DNA from: Bradyrhizobium zhengyangense
Lineage (GTDB): Bacteria > Pseudomonadota > Alphaproteobacteria > Rhizobiales > Xanthobacteraceae
Reading direction: 5' to 3'
Assembly (NCBI RefSeq): GCF_022012435.1
Contig: NZ_JAKLUA010000009.1
Location: 62,001-126,000, forward strand
Length of the DNA stretch: 64,000 nucleotides
Position 1 is the first letter of the stretch, and each line of letters starts with the position of its first letter. Positions 8,920 to 18,664 of the stretch are shown here, piece after piece. A model generated the notes under the pieces. The model did not search any database, had not been told where the DNA came from, and saw only the letters and a list, made by a program, of their open reading frames with translations. Made by a program: the position numbers and the translations under genes.

Positions 8920-9915
8920 ATGCCCGCAGCCATGATGAAAGCTGTTCAAGTCGAAAAGCCGGGAGGACCCGAGGTCCTCAAATACATCGATCTGCCAATT
9001 CCCACACCGGCGGCTGGGCAAGTCCTCATTCGGACCGACACCATCGGGGTCGGGAAATACGATGCGCTGGTCAGGACTGGACGCTACCCGTGGCCCGTGG
9101 AGTATCCGGAGGTGCCGGGGATCAGTGTAACCGGCTATGTTGAGCGGGTGGGAGATGGTGTTGAAGGCTTCTCCCCGGGCCAGCCCGTTCTCGCATGGAA
9201 GTTTTCTCGCCGATGTTACGCCGAATATGTCGCCTGCGATGTCCACGAGATCACGAAGCTGCCTGAAGGCATAGACATTGAGGGCGCGGTCGCAATTCCC
9301 GACTATCAGGTCGCATGGGGCATGTTGAATGACGCTGCAGATCTGCGCCGGGTAAAGGTCGCCTCCATCAACGGAGCTACTGGCGGCGTCGGCTGCGCCA
9401 TGATCGATCTTTGCCGCGCTGCTGGGATACAGCTGATAGCTGTCTGCCGGGCCCCGAACAAGGCAGCGTTCGCCTTGGAGCGGGGTGCAAGCTATGCGAT
9501 CGACAGCAGCTCTGAAGCGGTTGGTGCCCGGATCTTGGATATCACCAAAGGTACGGGCGTCGACTTGATGTTCGACCAATTGGTCGGTCCGGATTTCCGC
9601 GACAACATCAAGCTCGTTGCTCCCTTGGGACAGATCGTCACGTTCAATGCGCTGTCGGGACTTCCATCGTCCGACCTATTCGCGGACTTGCGCAAGAACA
9701 TGGACCGCAGCATCTCAGTGCGTGCTTATAGCGTTCACGTCTACGATCCATTTCCTCAAGAGCGCGTACGGATTGCGTCAGAGGTCTTCAAACTCGTGGA
9801 AGCAAGAGCCATCAATCCGTCCGTGACGGTGCGATTGCCGCTTAGGGAGGCTGTGCAAGCGCATCGAATGCTTGATGGCCGGGAAGTTATGGGCAAGCTG
9901 GTGTTAAAGCCGTAG
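8920..9915 (+). CDS. MDR/quinone-oxidoreductase-like NAD(P)H dehydrogenase
   Basis: A 331-residue medium-chain dehydrogenase/reductase of the zinc-free quinone-oxidoreductase type. The GroES-like domain covers about 1-130 and includes GDGVEGFSPGQPVLAW; the Rossmann domain follows with NGATGGVGCAMIDL as the nucleotide motif and a C-terminal PLREAVQAHRMLDGREVMGKLVL block. No structural zinc cysteine cluster is seen. ATG 8920 has GGAGGT 4 bases upstream, so the in-frame GTG 8914 is less likely. A degenerate paralogue lies at 21011-21740. It is 124 bases from the FAH gene and probably the last gene of that operon. Confidence 0.85.
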   Translation: MPAAMMKAVQVEKPGGPEVLKYIDLPIPTPAAGQVLIRTDTIGVGKYDALVRTGRYPWPVEYPEVPGISVTGYVERVGDGVEGFSPGQPVLAWKFSRRCYAEYVACDVHEITKLPEGIDIEGAVAIPDYQVAWGMLNDAADLRRVKVASINGATGGVGCAMIDLCRAAGIQLIAVCRAPNKAAFALERGASYAIDSSSEAVGARILDITKGTGVDLMFDQLVGPDFRDNIKLVAPLGQIVTFNALSGLPSSDLFADLRKNMDRSISVRAYSVHVYDPFPQERVRIASEVFKLVEARAINPSVTVRLPLREAVQAHRMLDGREVMGKLVLKP

Positions 9916-10116
9916 CGAGGGATGCATCACCGCACACCCGAGACGCCGTGATTCGCCGCCTTCCATTTCCTGTCGATGGCAAGGAGATGCGGCGCAATCG
10001 ACGACACGACAATTCTATACATAGGCATACCGCCACCAAGATGCGTCCCGGACTTAATGATGAATTAGCGAGAGCGCGATAGGTTCTCGGAAACTTATGC
10101 GAAATGTGGGGTACGC

Positions 10117-12189
10117 ATGCGAATCGGAAAGCTCTTTGCGCTGTCGATGCTGACGGTGACCACGTTTGCGGTTATTCTCGGCGCCGAGGTTCTGCTTCCG
10201 CAGACGCGCATCTTCGTTAGTCGCTCCGAATCCATCAAAATGGTCGAGGCTTTCGGCGCGGTGCTGATGGTCAGTCAACACCTGGCGGGCCTTCGTACAC
10301 CCTACATCACGATCTTTCAGGAAACGCCCGCCACGCCGACCCAGATCGAAGCGATGGGCAAGGCGTCGAGCGCCGCCGATGCGGCCTTCGACCTGGCCCG
10401 CAACAGTTTGCTGGCCCTTGATGGTGGCGAACCGATGATCCAAAGCCTGGACCGTACCGGGCGCCGTTTCAAGGATGTTCATGCGGCGGCCGATCGGGCC
10501 GTGCGCGTATCCCTCGGATCGCGCGATAGTGCGGTGGTCAAAGAACTCCTTCCCACTGTTGCCGAGATGATCGGCGCGATCGAGCCGATCCTGAATCGGC
10601 TGGAGGGGCAGGTGGTCAGCGCCGATTCTTCACTTGCAACGCTGCTGAGCCTGGCGCGAACCGCGCAGGATTTGCGGGTGACCGCCGGCAGCCACGCCTC
10701 GCCACTGTCGCCGGCCTTGAGCGCCTCGCGTCCGCTCACTCCCGCTGAATTTGCGCTGATGGATCGTATGCAGGGCCGCTTAGATGCCGACCGAGAACGC
10801 ATCGAGGGCACGATCGACCAGCTCGGCAATCCGCCCCGCCTTGCCACGGCCATGAAAGCGGCCGTCGAAGCCTATTTCGGAAAGGCGATTCCGGTCGTCG
10901 AGAAGGAAATGCCGGCGGCCAGAGGCGACGGCAAATACAGTCTCAGTCCCTCCGACATGGCCAAGGTCATTGTGCCCGCTATCCAGATGTTCTTCGGCGT
11001 CCGCGATGCCGCCTTGGCCGAAGCTGCCGAGCGCGCCTCGGCGGTCCGTGACGGCGCGCTGGGGATGCTGGTGCTTGCAGGAGTTGCAGTGCTGGCCCTG
11101 CTCGGTACGCTCGCTGGCGTGACCATAATGCTGCGCCGACGCGTGGTGACGCCGCTAGGCCAGCTTGCGGAGGTGATCGGCACTCTTGCGGCCGGAAACC
11201 ATGACGTCGAGATCCCATCGACCGGCCGGAATGATGAAGTCGGCCAAGTTGCCGGCTCGCTACAGCATTTCAAAGACAAGCTAGTCGCCCAAAAGGCTGC
11301 CGACGCCGCGGCCGCCAGCGAAGCCGAGGGCAAACTCAAACGCGGCCAACGCTTGGACCAGATTGCGCGCGAATTCGAGGCCATGATCGGCGATGTGATC
11401 AGGACCGTTTCGTCCGCCTCCGCGGCGTTGGAAGCGTCGGCCGGTATGCTGACTAGCACGGCCGAGCAATCCAAACAGATCACGGCTGCCGTGGCTGGCT
11501 CCTCCGAACAAGCTTCGACCAACGTGCAGACCGTGGCGGCGGCCGCCGAGGAGATGTCGTCGTCCGTCGACGAGATTGGTCGCCAAGTGCAAGATTCAGC
11601 CCGCATTGCTGGCGAAGCGGTGCTGCAGGCGGGACGGACCAACGAGCATGTCGCCGAACTCGCCAAGGCGGCCCGTCGGATCGGCGACGTAGTCGAACTC
11701 ATTAGCCAGATCGCAAGCCAAACCAACCTATTGGCCCTCAACGCCACTATAGAAGCGGCACGCGCCGGGGAGGCCGGCCGCGGGTTCGCGGTGGTGGCGT
11801 CGGAGGTCAAGGCTCTGGCCGAGCAGACGGCCAAAGCAACCGACGAAATCGGTCAGCAGATAACAGGCATTCAGAGCGCAACCCAGGACTCGGTCGGCGC
11901 GATCAAGTCGATCGGAGACACCATCGGCCGCATGTCAGAAATCGCCTCCACGATCGCGGCGGCGGTTGAGGAGCAGGGCGCGGCAACGCGCGAAATCTCC
12001 CGCAACGTGCAGCAGGCGGCGCATGGTACCCGACAGGTTTCGGCCAGCATCGTTGATGTACAGAGGGGCGCCAGCGAGACCGAAACGGCGTCATTCAACG
12101 TGCTCGCCGCCGCGAAGTCACTGTCCGGCGAAAGCAACCGGCTAGAGACCGAGGTCGCCACATTCCTGGAAGCGATCCGCGCAGCCTAA
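10117..12189 (+). CDS. Methyl-accepting chemotaxis protein
   Basis: A 690-residue transmembrane chemoreceptor. It has a first membrane segment (about 5-24), a long periplasmic helical sensor region (about 30-305) without a recognised ligand motif, and a second membrane segment (about 312-336). A HAMP domain follows with RRRVVTPLGQL and DEVGQVAGSLQ (about 338-390), then a coiled-coil signalling domain. The signalling tip reads ISQIASQTNLLALNATIEAA (about 528-547), continuing into ARAGEAGRGFAVVASEVKAL, the standard CheA/CheW contact. No C-terminal CheR-docking pentapeptide is seen. It stands alone between the catabolic operon and the TetR-RND unit, and may sense a compound degraded nearby, which is inference. 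Confidence 0.93.
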   Translation: MRIGKLFALSMLTVTTFAVILGAEVLLPQTRIFVSRSESIKMVEAFGAVLMVSQHLAGLRTPYITIFQETPATPTQIEAMGKASSAADAAFDLARNSLLALDGGEPMIQSLDRTGRRFKDVHAAADRAVRVSLGSRDSAVVKELLPTVAEMIGAIEPILNRLEGQVVSADSSLATLLSLARTAQDLRVTAGSHASPLSPALSASRPLTPAEFALMDRMQGRLDADRERIEGTIDQLGNPPRLATAMKAAVEAYFGKAIPVVEKEMPAARGDGKYSLSPSDMAKVIVPAIQMFFGVRDAALAEAAERASAVRDGALGMLVLAGVAVLALLGTLAGVTIMLRRRVVTPLGQLAEVIGTLAAGNHDVEIPSTGRNDEVGQVAGSLQHFKDKLVAQKAADAAAASEAEGKLKRGQRLDQIAREFEAMIGDVIRTVSSASAALEASAGMLTSTAEQSKQITAAVAGSSEQASTNVQTVAAAAEEMSSSVDEIGRQVQDSARIAGEAVLQAGRTNEHVAELAKAARRIGDVVELISQIASQTNLLALNATIEAARAGEAGRGFAVVASEVKALAEQTAKATDEIGQQITGIQSATQDSVGAIKSIGDTIGRMSEIASTIAAAVEEQGAATREISRNVQQAAHGTRQVSASIVDVQRGASETETASFNVLAAAKSLSGESNRLETEVATFLEAIRAA

Positions 12190-12577
12190 CGGGCCTAACA
12201 CGGATCACCTGTCCTCGCCGGAACTCTCCGGGCTGAACGTCTCATTGCTCGTCTTGAACGGGCACTCACCACAAGGTCACCTGGACACACCGTCGATAGT
12301 CATGTCGGGATAGCACTCAATATGTTTGCCTCGAGTTCGTTGCGGAAACCCCGCAGACTCTGATCGTCCGCTGGATAACAATTGAGTGACAGGTCAGCAC
12401 CCACACTAGTCACGACCGCCGCCTCACAAACTTTGCTGGCGGTGCAGCTGTGAGCCGTGTCGTGGAAACGTTGCGATCACGACGTGGCTGGGCAGCCTCC
12501 TACTTCCTTTTGGTAAACTCAGGCGGCGACGACATTCTCTTTTTCGCCCGTCGATCGGCTACTAATTCAGCAGCCTG
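12190..12577 (+). other. Intergenic region, nothing recognised
   Basis: These 388 bases separate the chemoreceptor and the convergent TetR gene. I see no coding pattern, no clear terminator hairpin and no repeat. Confidence 0.5.
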
Positions 12578-13225
12578 CTAGGCGTTTTCGGGACACATCA
12601 CTGCGCTAATGACGGCGATCAGCTCCTTGCGGAATTGCTTGTCGTCTTTAGCAACCGGCGCAAATCGCGCGATGAATTGCCGGTTAGCCATGGACATCGA
12701 CATCGCGCCGAGGGCGGCAAAGAATCGCAAGTTCGGATCGACTTTCCGGCTGTTGCCACTCCGATTGACTGCTGCGATCAAGGGTACCAAGGTTTCTCGG
12801 AGTGGCTTAGTTAGGGCATTGTGAAAGAACTCAAATCGCTCGCTCTGGTCGATCCCGGCAACCTCGTTGATGACAAATCGCGCAAATTGCGGCTTACGCT
12901 GGCCCACATTGATCAATTGTTCAATCGTAAGCTCTAGGCGCTCCCTCGAAGACACTTCTGCCCCATCCGATCGCACGGATGCGAGCAGAGCCATCGCCTC
13001 CCCCGAAAACGACTCGATTACGGCCTTCCATAGTTCGAGTTTTGATCCGTAGTGGTAAGAGATCAGGGCGACATCAACTTTCGCGGCAGCAGCGATTGAG
13101 CGGAGGTTTGCCTTTTCGAAACCGTGCTCGGCAAATGCGTCGAGCGCTGCATCGAGAAGGTTGTCGGCCTCTAGTTCTGAGCCCTTCCGTGGTCGACCGC
13201 GCGTTCTCACGGCTTTTCGAGACAT
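12578..13225 (-). CDS. TetR/AcrR family repressor of the RND operon
   Basis: A 215-residue TetR-family regulator. The N-terminal DNA-binding domain includes LLDAALDAFAEHGFEKANLR and the recognition-helix stretch AAAAKVDVALISYHYGSK (about 22-70); the C-terminal all-helical ligand domain carries the VINEVAGIDQSERFEFF block seen in efflux regulators. ATG 13225 is chosen because GGAGGAGGG lies just upstream, although an open frame reaches 13276. It is divergent from the RND pump genes, and a perfect 10-base inverted repeat (13280-13303) lies between the starts, a typical autorepressor arrangement. Inducers are unknown. Confidence 0.88.
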   Translation of the reverse strand: MSRKAVRTRGRPRKGSELEADNLLDAALDAFAEHGFEKANLRSIAAAAKVDVALISYHYGSKLELWKAVIESFSGEAMALLASVRSDGAEVSSRERLELTIEQLINVGQRKPQFARFVINEVAGIDQSERFEFFHNALTKPLRETLVPLIAAVNRSGNSRKVDPNLRFFAALGAMSMSMANRQFIARFAPVAKDDKQFRKELIAVISAVMCPENA

Positions 13226-13279
13226 CCCTCCTCCTCCATCGACCATTCCGACCTCTTGACGTTTAGAACGATGCAACTA

Positions 13280-13303
13280 AATATTCAACGCCTGTTGAAT
13301 ATT
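13280..13303. promoter_or_regulatory. TetR operator palindrome
   Basis: AATATTCAAC (13280-13289) and GTTGAATATT (13294-13303) form a perfect inverted repeat with a 4-base GCCT spacer. It lies between the divergent TetR and adaptor genes, so it is the likely binding site of the adjacent repressor. That link is inferred from position and symmetry. Confidence 0.75.
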
Positions 13304-13395
13304 ACGCCTTGGAGTTCTTTGGCGGGGCGCTCAGACAACTTGAAACTTTGAGTTAAATCAGCATGTTGCAAATGCCCAGCGAAGAAGGGGACCTA

Positions 13396-14496
13396 ATGCC
13401 GCGGCTGGCCAACAGGGCGCAATTCCGCACGTCGCTCGCGCTCGTCGCGACCGTGCTTACAGCGTTCCCGAACTCGATGGCGCGAGCGGGTGACAAGTCT
13501 TCGGCGCTGTTGCGCGTGACCGTCGCCACCGCCCGCCGGCAACACATCACGCCAGACCTTCCCCTCACTGGGACGATCCAGGCTCGCATCCTTTCGAACA
13601 TTGCATTTCAGACCAGTGGACGAGTTGTCCGTCGCGACGTCGAGGTTGGGCAGTATGTCAAAGCAGGTCAAACTCTCGCGCATCTTGAACGGACCGAGCA
13701 GCAGACCGATGTTACCAGTGCTGAAGCAGCGCTGAATGCTGCGAATGCGCAGTTGCTGGAAGCCCAACGAAATTTCGAGCGACAACAGTCTCTGCTTAGC
13801 AGTGGCTCTACCACACGTGAGCGATTCGATCAGGCGTTAGCCACGCTTCGAACAGATGAGGCGCAGGTCAACAGCGCACAAGCTGCCCTGAATACGGCAC
13901 GCGAGCGGCTAACCTACACGGAATTGAAGGCAGGACGGGACGGCATCATTGTCTCACGTAGTATCGAAGTCGGCCAGGTTGTGCAGGCCGGACAGACGGC
14001 TTTCGCCCTTGCCGAGGATGGCCCGCGGGATGCGGTATTCCAAGTTCCCGAGATTCTTGTCACCAATCCGCCAAACGACAGGACTGTCGACATCACCTCG
14101 CAATCGATGCCGAATGTAACTGTTGCCGGCTCTGTGCGCGAGATCTCGCCGATTTTGGATCAGGCCACCGGCACCGTTACGCTCAAGGTCGCGGTCGAAC
14201 GAGCGCCGGCCGATTTGACACTCGGTTCGGCCGTCGTCGGTAGAGCCCGTTGGGAGTTATCGCCTGCCTTTGTCATTCCATCGAGCGCGCTGTTTGCAGC
14301 CAACGGTAAGCCCGCAGTCTGGATATTGGATAGCGAGAACAAGGCCCGGCTTCGCGGGGTCGTCGTGCAGGAATATCTCACTGGAGCGGTCGCGTTGGCC
14401 GCCGGATTGGAAGAAGGCGAGCGTGTCGTAACTTCCAGCGTACAACTGCTGTATCCAGGGAAGGTTGTCGCGGTCGCCTACGGAGCCGAGCCATGA
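13396..14496 (+). CDS. RND efflux periplasmic adaptor subunit (first of two)
   Basis: A 366-residue membrane fusion protein that links an RND pump to an outer-membrane channel. It has an N-terminal export signal (about 8-31), a barrel-sandwich lipoyl half FQTSGRVVRRDVEVGQYVKAG, and an alpha-hairpin coiled coil rich in Ala/Gln (about 95-160). The second lipoyl half YTELKAGRDGIIVSRSIEVG and C-terminal beta-barrel and proximal domains follow. ATG 13396 follows GAAGAAGGGGACC and gives a better signal peptide than ATG 13363. The gene overlaps the next adaptor start by 4 bases (ATGA). Two adaptors before one pump is typical of some alphaproteobacterial triclosan/multidrug-type systems. Confidence 0.9.
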   Translation: MPRLANRAQFRTSLALVATVLTAFPNSMARAGDKSSALLRVTVATARRQHITPDLPLTGTIQARILSNIAFQTSGRVVRRDVEVGQYVKAGQTLAHLERTEQQTDVTSAEAALNAANAQLLEAQRNFERQQSLLSSGSTTRERFDQALATLRTDEAQVNSAQAALNTARERLTYTELKAGRDGIIVSRSIEVGQVVQAGQTAFALAEDGPRDAVFQVPEILVTNPPNDRTVDITSQSMPNVTVAGSVREISPILDQATGTVTLKVAVERAPADLTLGSAVVGRARWELSPAFVIPSSALFAANGKPAVWILDSENKARLRGVVVQEYLTGAVALAAGLEEGERVVTSSVQLLYPGKVVAVAYGAEP

Positions 14497-15569
14497 CGTC
14501 GCCCGCACCCACGGTCTTGCGGCTGCTACTTTTCGCCTGCGCCGCGGCGCTTTCCGGGTGCGAGGAGAAGAGCCTCGAATCGCCCGTCATTCGTCCCGTG
14601 CTCACCATGGTTGTGCAACCGGCCTCGTAGAGGATCGACACCTTCACCGGAACGGTGCAGCCTCGGTACCAGGCCGAGCTTGGCTTTCAAACAATGGGGC
14701 GAATGAGCTCGCGCGACGTCAATGTGGGAGATCTCGTTGCCAAGGGGCAAAGACTCGGGTCCCTTGATTCGACCGTCGCGCAGCTCGCGATCGTCTCAAG
14801 CCAGGCCGATCTGGCCAACGCTCGAGCGGTCCTTGCCAATGCCGAGGCCACTCTGGAACGAAAGCACAAACTGTTCAGCACGGGCAGCGGGACACAGGCG
14901 GACCTCGATGCGGCAACAGCAGCCCAGCAGAGCGCCCAATCACGCGCCACGCAAGCTGAGGCGAGTCTGCAGAAGGCGACCGAACAACTCGGCTACACGA
15001 CCCTAAACAGCAGCTATGACGGTGTCGTCGTCTCCTGGTCCACGGAAATCGGCCAGGTCGTCTCGGTAGGCCAGACGGTTGTCACCATCGCTCGCCCAAC
15101 TTTTCGCGACGGTGTGTTCGACATACCGGACGACCGAATTGGCCAATTCATCGAAGGTTCATCCTCTCGGGCATCGCTCCTCGTCCAGGATAGCATCGCA
15201 GCCAAGGCGGTCGTCCGTGAGATCGCGCCGCAGTCGGACTCCTCGACCAGAACTCGGCGCATTCGGTTCACCATCGAAGATCCACCTGAAGCGTTTCGGC
15301 TGGGAACCACGATCCGCCTCGCGGCTGCACAGGAGGGCCAAATGGAGATTCCGGTTAGTGCTCTTTTGAAAATCGAAGGTCAGGACGCCGTCTGGATCGT
15401 GGGAGCAAACAAGAGGGCTCTAGCACGTCCTGTGATGCTCGGCGCCCACAGGGGAGACCGCGTGGCAGTTACATCCGGCTTGTCGATTGGCGATCGCGTC
15501 ATCACTGCCGGCGTGCATTCCCTCTCCGAAGGACAACTCGTCAAACTTTTGCAAGAGAATCAGTCGTGA
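14493..15569 (+). pseudogene. Second RND adaptor (lipoprotein) with in-frame amber stop
   Basis: From ATG 14493 the frame reads an N-terminal lipoprotein signal with lipobox LSGC (about residues 20-23). After VVQPAS it meets TAG at 14628-14630 (codon 46), and the same frame then continues without interruption to 15569. The remainder has the full adaptor pattern: lipoyl halves ELGFQTMGRM and YTTLNSSYDGVVVSWSTEIG, a hairpin (about 95-160) and a barrel ending GVHSLSEGQLVKLL. Unbroken, it would be 358 residues. Restart at GTG 14655 would lack the export signal and lipobox. The downstream pump start overlaps this stop (GTGA), so the lesion may also lower coupled translation of the pump. Confidence 0.82.
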
Positions 15570-18500
15570 CCTCCTTCAATCTATCTGAATGGGCCCTAAA
15601 GCATCGCTCGTTCGTTTGGTTCCTGATGATAGCGTCCGCGATAGCGGGCCTGCTCGCCTACCGCAGCCTCGGTCGCGAGGAAGATCCTCCGTTCACCATC
15701 AAGACTATGGTGATCCAGCAACAATGGCCCGGCGCGACGGTTGACGACATGCTCAATCAAGTGACCGACCGGATTGAAAAGGAGGTGAAACAGATCGGCG
15801 CGGTCGACTACGTCAAGAGCTACACGACGCCCGGTCAGACCACGATTTTGGTCAATCTGAAGGACACCACCAAGCCAAAGGACGTGCCGTGGCTATTCTA
15901 TGAGGTCCGCAAACATGTTCAGGACATCCAGTACACCCTGCCTTCAGGCGTAGGCGCAGCCTCCTTCAACGACGAATTTGGCGATGTCTTCGGCAACATC
16001 TACGCGTTTACGTCCGACGGACTCAGCCCACGGCAATTGCGCGACTATGTCGAGCGGGTGCGCTCGGAACTTCTCACCGTGCCAAGCATCGGCAAGATCA
16101 CGGTGATCGGAGCACAAGATGAGGTCATCTATCTCGACATCTCCACGCGCAAGCTGGCGGCACTCGGTCTTAATATGCAGTCGCTCATCAAGACACTGCA
16201 AAATCAAAACACAGTGCAGCCGTCAGGCGTCGTACAAGCGGGCCCAGAACAAGTTTCGCTGCGCGTAAGCGGTCAATTCGCTTCGGAAGAGGCCCTTCGA
16301 AGCACCAACCTGCGCATCGACAACCGCTTCCTTCCGCTTAGCGACGTCGCGACCATCACCCGTGGATATCGCGATCCACCCGATCCGCTATTTCGTGTCG
16401 ATGGAAAGCCTGCGATCGGGCTCGGCATCGCGATGATGGCCTCTAGCAATGTGCTTCAATTTGGTGAGGCGCTGAGAGCAAAGATGCGCGACATCTTGGC
16501 CACGCTTCCGGTAGGCGTCGAACTCCACCTGGTTTCCGATCAGCCGAAGATAGTTGAGCAGGCAGTCGGCGGCTTCACCGAAGCGCTCGTTGAGGCCATA
16601 GCCATCGTGTTGGTGGTAAGCCTGATCAGTCTTGGAGTGAGGGCAGGGCTGGTGGTCTCGTTCTCAATTCCGCTCGTGCTGGCGGTCGTGTTCGTCATCA
16701 TGCAGTATTTTGGAGTAACGCTGCAGCGCATTTCCCTAGGTGCGCTGATCATCGCGCTTGGACTGCTCGTCGATGATGCAATGATAACAGTCGAGATGAT
16801 GGTGCACCGCCTTGAGCGCGGGGACAATCTCTATAACGCAGTGACCTTTGCTTACACCTCGACCGCATTTCCGATGCTAACCGGAACCCTGGTAACTGTC
16901 GCAGGCTTTATCCCGATTGGGTTCAACGGCTCATCGGCTGGCGAATACACCTACACTCTGTTCCTCGTAATCGCAGCATCGCTACTAACCAGCTGGGTGG
17001 TAGCCGTTCTGTTCGCTCCACTGATCGGCGTCATGGTCCTTCCAAAAACCATGAAACATCACGACCATATCGGTGTCGGCCGGCTATCCCGCTACTTTGT
17101 CGTTCTACTGGAGGCCGCGATGCGCTTCCGCTGGGTCACAATCGGCGGAAGCCTCGGTCTGCTCGCGGTGGCAATCGTCGGTATGGGATTTGTGCAGCAG
17201 CAGTTCTTCCCGTCGTCAGACCGGTCCGAGCTGCTCGTCGACTTGACGCTTCCGCAGGGCAGCACGATCCTTGAGACCAAGAAGCAGATCGACCAGTTCG
17301 AAAAAGGGCTGGCCTCCGATCCTGACGTCGAAAGCTGGAGCTCTTATGTTGGGCAAGGTGCGATCCGCTTCTATCTGCCACTCGACCAGCAGATGGCCTT
17401 TAACTATTTCGGCCAGGTGGTCGTCGTAGCCAAGTCACTTGAAGCTCGCAATCGGATCGAAAGCAGATTGCGAAAGACCGCGGCCGATCAATTCATCGGG
17501 ATCGACGTCTTCATCCACCCGCTCGACCTTGGACCTCCGGTTGGACGTCCGCTGCAATACCGCCTCAGCGGGCCGGACATCCAGCAATTGCGCGCCAAGG
17601 CACTGGAGATCGCCAAAATCATGAGCGACAACCCGCATCTTGACCCTCCGACATTTGATTGGAACGAGCCAGGCAAGGTCGTTCAAGTCGAAATAGCGCA
17701 AGACAAGGCGAGGCAGCTCGGGCTCGACTCCGTCGATGTTGCCTCGATACTGAACGGCCTTGTCGGCGGGACGTCCATTACACAGATGCGCGATAGCATT
17801 TATCAGGTCAACATCGTTGGGCGCGCCGCAAACGACGAACGCAGCCGAATCGAAACGCTGCAGTCGTTGCAGATCCCGACTGGCAATGGACAGGTGGTCC
17901 CGTTGCTCTCGTTCGCAACACTTCGCTATGACCTGGAGCAGCCCATTATTTGGCGACGCGACCGTGTCCCAACAATCACGATTCGAGGCACCATCCACGA
18001 TGGCACGCAACCGGCAACTGTCGTCCAACAGCTTGCGCCGGCTATCGAGACCTTCGCCGCGAACCTGCCGGCGTCGATGAAGATCGCAACCGGAGGCGCC
18101 GTCGAGGAGAGCTCAAAGGGTCAGGGTCCAATCGTTGCGGTCGTGCCTGTGATGCTGCTTGCGATGGCGTTCTTCATTATGGTCCAGCTGCAAAGCTTTG
18201 CGAAGCTGTTCCTTGTCGTAAGCGTGGCTCCCCTCGGCTTGATCGGCGTTGTGTTCGCTCTCCTCGTATCCGGAAAACCGATGGGTTTTGTCGCGATTCT
18301 CGGTACGTTAGCCCTTATCGGGATCATCATTCGCAATTCGATTATCTTGATGGCGCAGATCGACGAAATGCTTGACGAGGGTCACGATCAATGGTCGGCA
18401 GTCGTGCTGGCAACACAGCATCGCATGCGGCCAATCCTGCTGACGGCCGCCGCAGCAAGCCTCGGCATGCTTCCGATCGCGCCGCAGGTCTTCTGGGGTC

Positions 18501-18664
18501 CTATGGCGCTATCGATGATCGGTGGCATCATGGCTGCGACCTTCCTGACTCTCTTTTTCTTGCCGGCGCTTTACATCGCCTGGTTCCGTGTAGAAGCCCC
18601 ACTAAAGGACTCTTCTTCGCGCCAGGAGGAGCCCAGCAGGCTCGCCAGGGCCAGCTCACCATAG
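15566..18664 (+). CDS. RND efflux permease (AcrB/MexF-like inner-membrane pump)
   Basis: A 1032-residue proton-driven RND transporter. It has an N-terminal membrane helix after HRSFVWFLMIASAIAG, a large periplasmic porter domain, and a membrane bundle with ALGLLVDDAMITVEMM, the TM4 segment with paired aspartates needed for proton relay. The second half repeats the plan and ends with RPILLTAAAASLGMLPIA and GGIMAATFLTLFFLPALY. The length is standard. GTG 15566 overlaps the preceding adaptor stop by 4 bases. No outer-membrane factor gene is next to it, so it must use one from elsewhere. It belongs to the TetR-controlled operon starting at 13396. Confidence 0.93.
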   Translation: MTSFNLSEWALKHRSFVWFLMIASAIAGLLAYRSLGREEDPPFTIKTMVIQQQWPGATVDDMLNQVTDRIEKEVKQIGAVDYVKSYTTPGQTTILVNLKDTTKPKDVPWLFYEVRKHVQDIQYTLPSGVGAASFNDEFGDVFGNIYAFTSDGLSPRQLRDYVERVRSELLTVPSIGKITVIGAQDEVIYLDISTRKLAALGLNMQSLIKTLQNQNTVQPSGVVQAGPEQVSLRVSGQFASEEALRSTNLRIDNRFLPLSDVATITRGYRDPPDPLFRVDGKPAIGLGIAMMASSNVLQFGEALRAKMRDILATLPVGVELHLVSDQPKIVEQAVGGFTEALVEAIAIVLVVSLISLGVRAGLVVSFSIPLVLAVVFVIMQYFGVTLQRISLGALIIALGLLVDDAMITVEMMVHRLERGDNLYNAVTFAYTSTAFPMLTGTLVTVAGFIPIGFNGSSAGEYTYTLFLVIAASLLTSWVVAVLFAPLIGVMVLPKTMKHHDHIGVGRLSRYFVVLLEAAMRFRWVTIGGSLGLLAVAIVGMGFVQQQFFPSSDRSELLVDLTLPQGSTILETKKQIDQFEKGLASDPDVESWSSYVGQGAIRFYLPLDQQMAFNYFGQVVVVAKSLEARNRIESRLRKTAADQFIGIDVFIHPLDLGPPVGRPLQYRLSGPDIQQLRAKALEIAKIMSDNPHLDPPTFDWNEPGKVVQVEIAQDKARQLGLDSVDVASILNGLVGGTSITQMRDSIYQVNIVGRAANDERSRIETLQSLQIPTGNGQVVPLLSFATLRYDLEQPIIWRRDRVPTITIRGTIHDGTQPATVVQQLAPAIETFAANLPASMKIATGGAVEESSKGQGPIVAVVPVMLLAMAFFIMVQLQSFAKLFLVVSVAPLGLIGVVFALLVSGKPMGFVAILGTLALIGIIIRNSIILMAQIDEMLDEGHDQWSAVVLATQHRMRPILLTAAAASLGMLPIAPQVFWGPMALSMIGGIMAATFLTLFFLPALYIAWFRVEAPLKDSSSRQEEPSRLARASSP

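Noticed and set aside
10872..11834. Minus-strand frame (320 codons) opposite the chemoreceptor
   Set aside because: Ser/Ala-rich antisense translation of a repetitive coiled coil; no domain.
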